Program-made: the position numbers and the translations under genes
Assembly (NCBI RefSeq): GCF_022919075.1
Contig: NZ_CP095078.1
Location: forward strand, 248,001 to 312,000
Reading direction: 5' to 3'
Source: Nocardioides sp. W7
GTDB taxonomy: Bacteria > Actinomycetota > Actinomycetes > Propionibacteriales > Nocardioidaceae
Length of the DNA: 64,000 nt
In this document: positions 50,700 through 59,300 of the stretch, one piece after another
Position numbering within the stretch: the stretch's first letter is position 1
Layout: the number at the start of each line of letters is the position of its first letter
Notes under the pieces: generated by a model
What the model was told of the DNA's origin: nothing
The model's input: only the letters and a program-made list of their open reading frames with translations
The model's database searches: none

Positions 50700-50922
50700 G
50701 ACTGACGGGGACCTCTCGTCGGGACAGCAGCGGTCATCGTATCCGCCGGCGCGCCGGCGCCCTCAAACCGGACAACTCCCAGTGTGTTGGCTCACTAGCA
50801 CTGCGTCGACGGAGTCCCGAAGGGTGGGCTCGGTCTCGTCGGCTGGTCCCCGCGTGCTCGGTCCCGTGTGACGTTCCCGTGAATGTCGCCGGTACGTCGT
50901 ACGCGCCACCCTAACGGCACCG

Positions 50923-50928
50923 TAGGCT
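50923..50928 (+). promoter_or_regulatory. Probable -10 element, leaderless nucleotide-sugar dehydrogenase
   Basis: TAGGCT, six bases before GTG 50935, divergent from cysDN. Confidence 0.5.
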
Positions 50929-50934
50929 CGGACG

Positions 50935-52101
50935 GTGAAGATCGCCATCGCAGGAATCGGGTACGTCGGCCTCTCCAATGCAGTCGTCCTCGCCCAGCGC
51001 CACGAGGTGCGAGCCATCGACCTCGACCCCGACAAGGTGGCGATGGTCAACCGCCACGAGTCGCCGCTGGAGGACCCCGAGCTGGAGGAGTACCTCGCCG
51101 AGCGGCCACTCAACCTGCTGGCCACCCTCGACAAGCGCGAGGCGTACGCCGACGTGGAGCTGGTCGTCATCGCGACGCCGACCGACTACGACGACCGGAG
51201 CAACTACTTCGACACCCGGTCGGTCGAGGCCGTGATCGCCGACGTGCTGGAACTGGCGCCGGCCGCGACGATGATCGTCAAGTCGACGGTCCCGGTCGGG
51301 TTCACGGCGAGGATGCGCGAGGAGCACCCGGACGCGGCGATCATCTTCAGCCCGGAGTTCCTCCGCGAGGGCCGGGCGCTCTACGACAACCTGTATCCCT
51401 CGCGGATCGTGGTCGGCGATCGGGGAGAGCGCGGGCGGGCCTTCGCCAACCTCCTGGTCGAGGGCGCGGAGTCCAAGGACGTTCCGGTGCTGCTCACCGA
51501 CTCCACCGAGGCCGAGGCGATCAAGCTCTTCGCCAACACGTACCTGGCGCTACGCGTGGCGTACTTCAACGAGCTCGACACCTATGCACTCACCCACGGC
51601 CTCGATACCGCCCAGATCATCGAAGGTGTCGGGCTGGACCCGCGGATCGGGAACCACTACAACAACCCGAGCTTCGGGTACGGCGGCTACTGCCTGCCCA
51701 AGGACACCAAGCAGTTGAAGGCCAACTACAGCGAGGTGCCACAGAACCTGATCAGCGCGATCGTCGAGGCCAACACCACCCGCAAGGACTTCATCGCGGC
51801 GGACATCCTGCGACGCGAACCGCAGACGGTGGGAATCCACCGCCTGATCATGAAGGCCGGCTCGGACAACTTCCGGATGTCGTCGATCCAGGGCGTCATG
51901 AAGCGACTCAAGGCCAAGGGCGTCGAGGTTCTCGTCTACGAGCCGGCGCTTGAGGACGACCTCTTCTTCAACTCGGAGGTGGTGCGCGACCTCGACGAGT
52001 TCAAGAAGCGGTCCGACGTGATCGTGGCGAACCGGCGTACCGACGTCCTCGCCGACGTTAGCGATCGGGTCTACACCCGGGACATCTACGGGCGCGACTG
52101 A
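50935..52101 (+). CDS. UDP-glucose/nucleotide-sugar 6-dehydrogenase
   Basis: The 388-residue enzyme shows the Rossmann start [59 protein letters not shown] (part: [14 protein letters not shown]) and the active-site cysteine in [15 protein letters not shown]. It oxidises an NDP-sugar (commonly UDP-glucose) twice to the uronate. GTG 50935 has TAGGCT six bases before it. Its 3' end overlaps the convergent TauE gene by 16 bases. The uronate probably enters the polysaccharide. Confidence 0.92.
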   Translation: MKIAIAGIGYVGLSNAVVLAQRHEVRAIDLDPDKVAMVNRHESPLEDPELEEYLAERPLNLLATLDKREAYADVELVVIATPTDYDDRSNYFDTRSVEAVIADVLELAPAATMIVKSTVPVGFTARMREEHPDAAIIFSPEFLREGRALYDNLYPSRIVVGDRGERGRAFANLLVEGAESKDVPVLLTDSTEAEAIKLFANTYLALRVAYFNELDTYALTHGLDTAQIIEGVGLDPRIGNHYNNPSFGYGGYCLPKDTKQLKANYSEVPQNLISAIVEANTTRKDFIAADILRREPQTVGIHRLIMKAGSDNFRMSSIQGVMKRLKAKGVEVLVYEPALEDDLFFNSEVVRDLDEFKKRSDVIVANRRTDVLADVSDRVYTRDIYGRD

Positions 52102-53081
52102 CTCTCGCGGGCCTGGTAGTCCGGGTCCTCCAACTGGGCGACGGTCGGGGCGCCGAACATCGGAAGCCCCTGCTCCTTGCGCAGGAATCCCCACACCAGC
52201 GGGACCAGGACGAGCGTCGCGACGCCCACGCCTGCGATCAGCAGCGGGTGCGTCTCGTGGGCCCCGAGGACCGACCAGCTGGACTTGTCGAGCAGCGCGA
52301 CGCCCGACATCGTCAGCACGACGACGATGCCGCGCCGGATGTAGGACTGCGGGACCCGCGGCGCGATCGCGCTGCCGATCAGGGTGCCGGGCACCGAGCC
52401 GGCCACCAACGGGATCAGGATGCCGAAGTCGATGCCGTTCAGGGCGATGTTGGAGATGGCGGCAGCCAGCACCAACGGAACGGCCTGGACCAGGTCGGTG
52501 CCGACCAGCTTCACCGCGGACAGTCCGGGGTAGAGCATCAGGAGCGCCACCATGATCACCGAGCCCGAGCCGACGCTGGTGATGCCAACCAGAAGGCCGC
52601 CGAGGGCGCCGACGAGCAGCGTCGGGATCGGTCGCACGGGAGGGTTAGGGTCGCCGGTCGGTCCGCCGGCACGCACCCGGCGCAGGTTGAGGTAGAGCCG
52701 CAGGGCGTACGTCGAGGCCGCCAACAGCAGGGCGACACCGATGCTGATGATCAGCGCCTGGTCGAGCTCGTCCGGATCGGTGAACCAGGCGAGGACATGC
52801 GGTCCCAGCAGCGCCATCGGCACTGAGCCGATGACCAGCCACTTCGCCAGGCTCAGGTTGGGCGAGCCCTCTCGAGCGTGCACCACGGCGCCGCCGGACT
52901 TGTAGATCGCGGCCGCGGTCAGGTCGGCGGTCACCACCGTCGCCGTCTCGCCGACACCCAGGAAGATGAGCGCCGGGGTCATCAGCGCGCCGCCGCCCAT
53001 CCCGGTCAGCCCGACCACGATCCCGACGAGGAATCCCGCGACCAGGATCGAGAGGGCGGTCATCGTGACCAGGTCACTCAC
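52086..53081 (-). CDS. TauE/SafE family sulfite/sulfur anion exporter
   Basis: The 331-residue membrane protein matches the TauE/SafE family: [23 protein letters not shown] (part: [17 protein letters not shown]), [20 protein letters not shown] and [20 protein letters not shown], with about eight hydrophobic segments in two repeated halves. Members move sulfite, sulfoacetate or related anions. It overlaps the stop of the APS kinase gene (GTGA), so it is co-translated with sulfate activation; import of sulfate or export of sulfite are both possible. Confidence 0.9.
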   Translation of the reverse strand: MSDLVTMTALSILVAGFLVGIVVGLTGMGGGALMTPALIFLGVGETATVVTADLTAAAIYKSGGAVVHAREGSPNLSLAKWLVIGSVPMALLGPHVLAWFTDPDELDQALIISIGVALLLAASTYALRLYLNLRRVRAGGPTGDPNPPVRPIPTLLVGALGGLLVGITSVGSGSVIMVALLMLYPGLSAVKLVGTDLVQAVPLVLAAAISNIALNGIDFGILIPLVAGSVPGTLIGSAIAPRVPQSYIRRGIVVVLTMSGVALLDKSSWSVLGAHETHPLLIAGVGVATLVLVPLVWGFLRKEQGLPMFGAPTVAQLEDPDYQARESQSRP

Positions 53082-54934
53082 GCGGTGGCCTCGCGGGCTC
53101 CGGTCAGCGCCGGGACGACCACGCGCAGCATGGTCTCGATCCCGGCCGCCGCGGTCTCGGCCGCCTCGGGTCCTTGCCGGTAGGGGTCGCGCACGTCCAG
53201 CTGTGCATCGGCCGCCCCGCGCCGACGGGCCGCCTCGGCGATGAGGTCCCGGCCCGACAGCGCCGGGTCGAGGACCCCGACGGTCTCGGCGAACTGTCCG
53301 AGCGTGAAGACCTTGCGGAACAGCTGCGGCTGCTCGTCGAGGATGAAGGTGCGGTGCGCCGCCTCAGCCGTCAGCACCAGATCGGCGGCCTCGAGGATGT
53401 CGCGGTCCAGAGGCCGCGAGGCGAACGAGCCGTCGTCGGCCACACCCCGTGTGCCCATGGTCGCAGCCATCACGTCATCCATCGGGTGCTCGCGAAAGCC
53501 GTGCGTGCCGGCGCTGGTGAAGACGATCGACGCATCCGGGCCCGCGAGGTGGCGGGCCAGACGCTCCATGAACGGCGAGCGGCAGATGTTCGCCGTACAG
53601 ACGAAGAGGACGTTGAGGGGTGCGCCGTCAGGACCCACGCTGGTTGAGGTGCGAGGAGCGCCAGCGACGAGCCTCGAAACCACCGCAGCGTCCGTAGGGC
53701 CCGTCAGATCGACATATCCCGCATCCCGCAGCCCGACGACCACGTCCTCGAGCGCGTCCTCGATGCTGCGCCCGGTGGTGTCGACGACGACATCCGCGTC
53801 GGCAGGCACCTCGTACGGCGAGGAGATTCCCGTGAACTCCGGAATCTCGCCCCGCCGCGCCTTCGCGTAGAGCCCCTTGCGATCGCGGCGCTCACACTCC
53901 TCGAGCGGGGTCGCGACATGGACGAGGAAGAACGCTCCCCCGGCCTCGTCGACCATCGTCCGGACCTGCTGCCGCGTCTCGTCGAACGGGGCGATCGGGC
54001 TGCAGACGGCCACGCCGCCGTGCCGCGAGATCTCGGCGGCGACCCAGCCGATCCGGCGGATGTTGGTCTCCCGGTCCACCTTGGAGAAGGTCAGTCCGGC
54101 CGAGAGGTTCCGGCGTACGACATCGCCGTCGAGGCTGGTGACCGTCCGGATACCCTGCTCCAGAAGTCGGTCCATCAGCGCCCGCGCGAGGGTGGACTTG
54201 CCACTGCCGGACAGGCCGGTGAAGAAGAGCACCAGTCCCTGCCGGTCAGCAGGCGGCTGGTCCTGCTCGACCACTTCCGCCACCGAGGGCGGCAGCTCGT
54301 CGTCCTCGCCCGCCCCCACGAGCCCGATGACAGCGTCCGGTCCGGCGTAGTTCGACAAAACGCGAACGCACAGCTCGTGGTCGGCCGCGGGGTCGTCGTG
54401 TGACGCGAGCGGGACCGCGATCACCGCGGCGTCGTCGAGCAGATCGGCAGCGCGGAGAGTGGCCCGGATCAACGCGACCGGAGACAGCTCGGGCGTGCCG
54501 GCACCGACCAGCGCCACCAGCGCGACCGGACCTTGGGAGCGAAGCGCCTCGACCAGGCCCGTCGTCAGGGCATCGGTGACCGGCACGAACGTACGCCCGG
54601 CCAGGCGTGCACGGGCATCGGCTGGTGAGAGATAGAGATGGCGGAACGGACCGAACTGCGCGTGCGTCAGCGGCTCGATCTCGCCACCGGGCACCGTCAC
54701 CCGAGCCAACGGCAGACCCTCGGGGTCGACCAGCTCGACCTGCCCCGCCTCGCGAACAACCGCGTCGATGGCCGGCGGCAGGGTCAGGGTCACCAGGCTG
54801 CCGGGCTCGCCGTATCGACGCGTGGGGTGCAGCGCCCCCGAGACGAGGAGCTCGAGGTCGTCGAGCTCGCGAGGGGTAGGGCAATGCTGCGGGACGGCAG
54901 GAGGCACGGCCGCCATCCTGGCACGCGCGCTCAT
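53078..54934 (-). CDS. APS kinase fused to a low-molecular-weight protein tyrosine phosphatase domain
   Basis: The 618-residue protein has three parts. Residues about 10-220 resemble the N-terminal (PUA-like) region of ATP sulfurylase. Residues about 235-410 are APS kinase (P-loop FFTGLSGSGKSTLARALMDR, SLDGDVVRRNLSAGLTFSK, IAPFDETRQQ, KGLYAKARRGEIPEFTGI in part), which makes PAPS. Residues about 440-610 are a low-Mr tyrosine phosphatase domain with the CX5R loop VCTANICRSPFMERL and the acid region DVRDPYRQG. Residues about 416-432 between the last two domains are encoded by a palindromic repeat (53641-53688). ATG 54934 has GGAG six bases upstream. Overlap with the TauE gene indicates one operon. 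Confidence 0.88.
   Translation of the reverse strand: MSARARMAAVPPAVPQHCPTPRELDDLELLVSGALHPTRRYGEPGSLVTLTLPPAIDAVVREAGQVELVDPEGLPLARVTVPGGEIEPLTHAQFGPFRHLYLSPADARARLAGRTFVPVTDALTTGLVEALRSQGPVALVALVGAGTPELSPVALIRATLRAADLLDDAAVIAVPLASHDDPAADHELCVRVLSNYAGPDAVIGLVGAGEDDELPPSVAEVVEQDQPPADRQGLVLFFTGLSGSGKSTLARALMDRLLEQGIRTVTSLDGDVVRRNLSAGLTFSKVDRETNIRRIGWVAAEISRHGGVAVCSPIAPFDETRQQVRTMVDEAGGAFFLVHVATPLEECERRDRKGLYAKARRGEIPEFTGISSPYEVPADADVVVDTTGRSIEDALEDVVVGLRDAGYVDLTGPTDAAVVSRLVAGAPRTSTSVGPDGAPLNVLFVCTANICRSPFMERLARHLAGPDASIVFTSAGTHGFREHPMDDVMAATMGTRGVADDGSFASRPLDRDILEAADLVLTAEAAHRTFILDEQPQLFRKVFTLGQFAETVGVLDPALSGRDLIAEAARRRGAADAQLDVRDPYRQGPEAAETAAAGIETMLRVVVPALTGAREATA
53641..53688 (-). repeat. 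Palindromic repeat inside the APS kinase-phosphatase gene
   Basis: On the plus strand TGGTTGAGGTGCGAGGAGCG with the stem GGAGCGCCAGCGAC variant, ending GCCTCGAAACCACCGCAG. It is read in frame on the minus strand exactly between the kinase and phosphatase domains. Confidence 0.8.
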
Positions 54935-54940
54935 TATCAT

Positions 54941-55389
54941 CTCCGCGACGTGGCATTCCGCCCCTCGTAGACCTGGGACCTCCATGCTGAGCGCACTTTC
55001 GGCGCAGGAGGTCCGGCTACCTGCTCGGAGTCGTGATCCGCGGCGCAAACCAGTCGACGCACGACGGCGCGGTCTGGTTGGTAACGCCGGAGGGTGTGGC
55101 AGCAGTCCCGGACGAGCGATCCAAGAGGTTCCGTCGCGACTGCGGGCACGGCGCATCCGAGGGGACGACGTTGAACTCGCCGTGCCCACCACGGCAATCC
55201 AGACCGATTACCTCAACATCGATTATGTCGACGTTACGACCTTCGCGACCGCACTCTCGGGCAGCTACGCGGGCGTTCGTAACTCATGGACCGCTGCCGC
55301 CAAGTCCTACTCTTCCGGGTCTACGAGAAGCAACGCGAGAGCCGGACAAGACTTGGGCTTCACGAGGAGCGAACTCCGCTCCCTGAATG
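54941..55389. other. About 450 bp without a convincing gene
   Basis: Open frames here are mostly shadows. One plus-strand frame contains a protein-like stretch TDYLNIDYVDVTTFATALSG near 55200, but no start, family or upstream continuity. It separates the sulfate-activation operon from the acyltransferase gene. Confidence 0.4.
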
Positions 55390-56484
55390 TCATTTCGACT
55401 CCTTCTGCCGGTCCGCGATCGGCCGCTCGATCAAGTAGTAGATCGCGATCCCAGCACCAACCCCGACCACGATTGAGACTGGCAAGCCGACGAGACGACT
55501 GGGGGCCCAGAAGGCGTCGATCGCGTGGATCAGGGGCAGATGCACGAGATATATGGAGTAGCTCGCAAGACCCACAATCTGCACAGGGCGGCAGGCGAGG
55601 AGCGGCGTCACGGAACGGCGCAGAGACCCTGCCTGGGCGCCGAAGCCCCAGAGAATGATGATGCAGCTCGCGACACTCTGTAGCGAGTAGCGCATGGTGT
55701 CCCGGAACAGCGGGTCTCGGATCAAGAGGCTGGCGAGGTAGAGGCCAACGGCCAGGACGAATGCGGCGTCGCGACTGATCCACTCCAGCACTGTTCCCGG
55801 CCAGGAGGTCTGCCGACGTGTCGCCGCGCGCAGCAGAACGGCCGTCAAGATGCCCAACGCCATGCCATCAATGCGGGTGTCGGTCGAGAAGTAGATTCTG
55901 TCGGACTCGCCCGACAGGACAAAGCGGGCGACTGTGGAGTAGAGAACGACACCAGCTGCCACGACTGCCAGCGGGAGTTCGGGGCGTCGGCTCGCGCGGA
56001 CCATGGCGAGCCAGACCAACGAGAACCCGATGTAGAACTGCTCTTCTATGGCCAGGCTCCAAACGACCCCGGATCCGGGGAGAACCTGGGGTTCGTGATC
56101 GAGCGTCGTCCAGTTAAAGACGAAGAAGATCTGACTGGCGAAATCGGACCAGTTGATGGACTTGAAGCCGGCGTAGACCAGGGTGGGAATGACGATGATC
56201 AGCAGGAAAGGTGGACCAATCTTGCGGAGTCGTCGGCGGTAGAAGCCGCCCAAGTCGAACTGGCCGCTCCGCTCGCGCTCTCTCAAGAGAAGGTGGGCGA
56301 TGATGAATCCCGAGATCGAGAAGAAGATCGTCACCCCGCTCCCGCCGGGCACGATGTCTCCCATGCCTGCGTGAGCGATCACAACGAGGAGGACGGCAGC
56401 AGCTCGCATCGCGTCGATGTGGGCATACCTGTGAGCGCGATTCGTGGGTGGTTGCGGGATCGTGGTCACCGGGGACGAGGTCAC
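55390..56484 (-). CDS. Acyltransferase family 3 membrane protein (OafA/YrhL-like)
   Basis: The 364-residue protein begins with the family motif HIDAMRAAAVLLVVIAHAG, then GVTIFFSISGFIIAHLLLRE, FYRRRLRKIGPPFLLIIVIP (in part) and WSLAIEEQFYIGFSLVWLA; about ten membrane segments follow. Such enzymes O-acylate (often O-acetylate) surface polysaccharides. GTG 56484 has TAGCCT seven bases upstream, so it has its own leaderless transcript. Its target is probably the local exopolysaccharide. Confidence 0.9.
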   Translation of the reverse strand: MTSSPVTTIPQPPTNRAHRYAHIDAMRAAAVLLVVIAHAGMGDIVPGGSGVTIFFSISGFIIAHLLLRERERSGQFDLGGFYRRRLRKIGPPFLLIIVIPTLVYAGFKSINWSDFASQIFFVFNWTTLDHEPQVLPGSGVVWSLAIEEQFYIGFSLVWLAMVRASRRPELPLAVVAAGVVLYSTVARFVLSGESDRIYFSTDTRIDGMALGILTAVLLRAATRRQTSWPGTVLEWISRDAAFVLAVGLYLASLLIRDPLFRDTMRYSLQSVASCIIILWGFGAQAGSLRRSVTPLLACRPVQIVGLASYSIYLVHLPLIHAIDAFWAPSRLVGLPVSIVVGVGAGIAIYYLIERPIADRQKESK

Positions 56485-56491
56485 GTGGAGC

Positions 56492-56497
56492 AGGCTA
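56492..56497 (-). promoter_or_regulatory. Probable -10 element, leaderless acyltransferase
   Basis: TAGCCT on the minus strand, seven bases before GTG 56484. Confidence 0.5.
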
Positions 56498-56870
56498 AGG
56501 GGCGTTGATTACGTCTGCTCAAGTTGTGAGGAACTCGCTGGCGCGTCACACCGTGTGCAGCACGGCCCCGACTACGCAGAGCGAGTCAATGTGGAGGTGG
56601 GCAAACCACCCTCTGCCAGCGCGATCGCCACGCTGCGGGGCGCCCTGCCCGCACAGTCGCCTAGCCACCGTCTGGACGCGACGCACGAGCCTCACCTCGC
56701 CGTGCGATACAACTCCTGGTGACCTGTGCCTCGTTGCCGCACTCGGCCGTCTGACGTGCAGGAAGTGATCTCGCGTCGAGCAGACCGGACTGCGGGCCAG
56801 GTCTAGGCCGTCGGCGGCCGAAGAACTCGGCGAGGCCAACTGGCACGGTTGGATGCGGTGCCGCCCGGGT
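56498..56870. other. About 370 bp without a recognisable gene
   Basis: Only shadow-like frames are open. No repeats of the palindromic family and no hairpin of note were seen. Confidence 0.4.
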
Positions 56871-57452
56871 TCAACTGTCCAGCTCGCGCAGAATCCACTC
56901 CGGCATTACGCGGGGCGTGGAATGAACATCGCGAAACTCAACGCCCATCACGGTCGTGCGGTCCGGCAGATTCGTGCGAGCAACCGAGTTAGCAGCGATC
57001 GTAACTTCGTCACCAATGACGATGCTCCCAAAAGCGACCGCTCCAGGCGCGAGGTAGGCGAAATCCCCTATCTGAGGGGCTCCGCCACCGAACGCCCCGA
57101 TGTTGGTAGCCGAGTGGATGCGGCACCAGGCGCCCACACGAGCCTCGTTGTTCACGACGATCGAGCCGTAATGAGCGATCGACAACCCAGGTCCGAAGAC
57201 GCCGGGCGGGATCGAGATGCCCGTCCTCAGTGAGTACCGGGATAGATGAACGCGGGTGATCGCCCACGCGACCTTGCCCAGCGGCCCGCGCAACGTGGCG
57301 GCGTACTCCACTCGACGTAGGAGCCGCTGGTACCGCAGCTCCGGCTGGGTAATGACGTACCAAGGCCGCCACCGCCGGGCACCGTGCGCGCGGAGATCCA
57401 TCGCGAGAAAACGGTGATAGTCGGCTCGGCTCCGGATCGACTCGTGGGGCAC
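56871..57452 (-). CDS. Serine acetyltransferase-like hexapeptide acetyltransferase
   Basis: The 193-residue protein ends in a left-handed beta-helix like CysE and colanic-acid acetyltransferases: PPGVFGPGLSIAHYGSIVVN, ARVGAWCRIHSATNIGAFGG, PQIGDFAYLAPGAVAFGSIV (in parts) and IGDEVTIAANSVARTNLPD. The His in SIAHYG fits the catalytic position. The N-terminal helical part (RYQRLLRRVEYAATLRGPLG) is as in sugar acetyltransferases. GTG 57452 has TAGGGT six bases upstream. Likely O-acetylation of a polysaccharide sugar; a true serine acetyltransferase is less likely. Confidence 0.85.
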   Translation of the reverse strand: MPHESIRSRADYHRFLAMDLRAHGARRWRPWYVITQPELRYQRLLRRVEYAATLRGPLGKVAWAITRVHLSRYSLRTGISIPPGVFGPGLSIAHYGSIVVNNEARVGAWCRIHSATNIGAFGGGAPQIGDFAYLAPGAVAFGSIVIGDEVTIAANSVARTNLPDRTTVMGVEFRDVHSTPRVMPEWILRELDS

Positions 57453-57458
57453 GTCCGC

Positions 57459-57464
57459 ACCCTA
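57459..57464 (-). promoter_or_regulatory. Probable -10 element, leaderless hexapeptide acetyltransferase
   Basis: TAGGGT on the minus strand, six bases before GTG 57452. Confidence 0.5.
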
Positions 57465-58161
57465 TGCGTCTGAGCATGCTCCACCTCACGCCGGGTTCCA
57501 AGTCGTGGGGAAAGGGCCCGCGGAGCCAATCCGACAAGAGTCACAATCGCTGTGTTGTCGTGAGGACGCTCGATCAGCGACCGATCGTTAGTCTGCGCCA
57601 CACGGCCTGCCTAGCAGCATGTCGATCCCAGCGGCGGCGGCTCCGCTCGGCCTTTCGTGGGTCGCAGAACATGTCCAGGATCTCCCGCAGGTCCGCTTCG
57701 TTGGCGCTCCTGGATCGGTGCATCGATCGCAAGCTCATGTGCCAATGAGACAGGGCGTGCCCGACGACGGGCATCACCAATCTGGGGGAAGCCCAGCTGC
57801 TAGGCGGCCATTCACGTCTGGCGGAGCACCCCGTCGTTGGACTTTCCGGAAGCTCTATCTGCACAAGTGAAGATGGCGAGATGCGTTGTGCAACTGGACC
57901 CGAGGCCAGTCCCCTGCTCGGAGTCGGCCAAGACCTCCAGGAGTTCGGTCGAGAAGGCCGATGGCGGATCTTCCACGTCTCCGACCTCAGTCACGACCCC
58001 GGCGACAAGACACCCGGGAGCTGCCGTTCTGTGGCGTCCCAACGCCAGCGCGTGGCCGTCCGTTGCGTACGGCCAGACCGCTAGCCAGGACTGCGTGGAT
58101 GACATCCAGCACAGCTGAGCCTGGAGCCTCGCACTCGTCCCGTAGCGAGCACATCTGTTCA
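57465..58161. other. About 700 bp without a convincing gene; possible gene remnant on the minus strand
   Basis: Around 57850-58110 the minus strand carries a protein-like stretch (for example AAPGCLVAGVVTEVGDVED and FSTELLEVLADSEQG), but there is no complete gene, good start or known motif. It may be a decayed coding region. Confidence 0.35.
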
Positions 58162-58167
58162 TATAAT
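58162..58167 (+). promoter_or_regulatory. TATAAT -10 element of the asparaginase gene
   Basis: A consensus TATAAT overlaps the potential ATG 58166 and lies ten bases before ATG 58178, favouring the latter start. Confidence 0.55.
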
Positions 58168-58177
58168 GTCTCTTCCC

Positions 58178-59137
58178 ATGTCACCACCCGTCGTCGTGGC
58201 CGAGATCGTTCGCTCAGGATTCGTGGAGGGACACCACTACGGATCCGTGGTCGCGCTGGACTCCGACGGCTCCGTCGCCTGGTCGATCGGCGATACCGTG
58301 CACCAGATCCTGCCGCGCTCGTGCAACAAGCCGATCCAAGCCCTCGCGATGGTTCGAGCAGGGTTGGACCTGCCATCCGACCTGCTGGCGCTAGCATGCG
58401 CGTCGCACTCTGGCGAGGACTACCACGTCGAGGGCGTGCGACGGATCCTCGCCACTGTTGGCCTCGATGAGGATGTGCTGCAGACCCCAGCCGACTACCC
58501 CCTGGACGACGCCACCCGCAATGAGCTGATTCGTGCGGGCGGCGGCCGCTCGCGGATCCACATGAATTGCTCCGGCAAGCACGCCGCCATGCTGGCGACC
58601 TGCGTCCTCAACGGCTGGGACATCCCGTCATATCTGGAGTTCACGCACCCGCTCCAACAACGGATCGCGGCGACCTTCGCTGAGCTCACCGGCGAACAGG
58701 TGGAGGCGGTCGCCATCGACGGGTGCGGGGCACCCCTACTGTCGACCTCCCTCGTCGGCCTGGCGCGCGCGTTCCGCGCACTGGCAGGCGCCCAGGAGGG
58801 CCCGGCGCGCCGACTGGCCGACGCGATCCGCTATCACCCGGAGTTCGTCTCGGGCACCCACCGCGACGAGCGAACGCTCCTTACCGCGATCCCCGGCGCA
58901 ATCGGCAAGGCGGGAGCCGAGTCCTGCTACGCAGTCGCGCTGCCGGATGGTCGGGCCTTCGCACTGAAGACCGACGACGGCGCGCCCCGAGTCCGTCCGG
59001 TGCTCATGGCCGCCGTGCTACGCAGAGCCGGGATCGACCGGCAGGAGGGTGTCGATGGCGCCGCCGTGCGGGCCACGGGCGAGCTCCCGCTTTTCGGCGG
59101 GGGCGTACCGGTCGGGGAAATCCGCGCGGTCTTCTAG
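58178..59137 (+). CDS. Asparaginase (Rhizobium-type AnsA/ type III-like)
   Basis: The 319-residue protein resembles the thermolabile Rhizobium etli asparaginase family (PF06089): VAEIVRSGFVEGHHYGSVVAL (part: VRSGFVEGHHYGSVVA), RSCNKPIQALAMVRAGLDL, ALACASHSGEDYHVEGVRRI (in part), NCSGKHAAMLATC and VAIDGCGAPLLSTSLVGLARA. It hydrolyses asparagine to aspartate and ammonia in the cytoplasm. The start is set at ATG 58178 because the ATG at 58166 lies within the TATAAT box. It has no evident link to the polysaccharide genes around it. Confidence 0.9.
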   Translation: MSPPVVVAEIVRSGFVEGHHYGSVVALDSDGSVAWSIGDTVHQILPRSCNKPIQALAMVRAGLDLPSDLLALACASHSGEDYHVEGVRRILATVGLDEDVLQTPADYPLDDATRNELIRAGGGRSRIHMNCSGKHAAMLATCVLNGWDIPSYLEFTHPLQQRIAATFAELTGEQVEAVAIDGCGAPLLSTSLVGLARAFRALAGAQEGPARRLADAIRYHPEFVSGTHRDERTLLTAIPGAIGKAGAESCYAVALPDGRAFALKTDDGAPRVRPVLMAAVLRRAGIDRQEGVDGAAVRATGELPLFGGGVPVGEIRAVF

Positions 59138-59145
59138 CCGTAAAG

Positions 59146-59177
59146 CCCACCCGTGACGCGAACACGTTACGGGTGGG
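59146..59177 (+). terminator. Hairpin after the asparaginase gene
   Basis: CCCACCCGT pairs with ACGGGTGGG across 14 bases, directly downstream of the TAG stop. Confidence 0.6.
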
Positions 59178-59300
59178 ACGTTGAACACGTCACTCCATTA
59201 CGGTGCCATCACTCGACGTCTGCACCGATAGAGTGCCGATCACAGACTCGTCGGCGGACGCCGACGGGTCTGTGCCGGTCACCCAACGAACGGAGACTTC

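Noticed and set aside
54768..55658. Plus-strand gene upstream of the acyltransferase
   Set aside because: A short protein-like stretch exists near 55200, but the frame runs antisense into two real genes, is low-complexity elsewhere and has no start signal.
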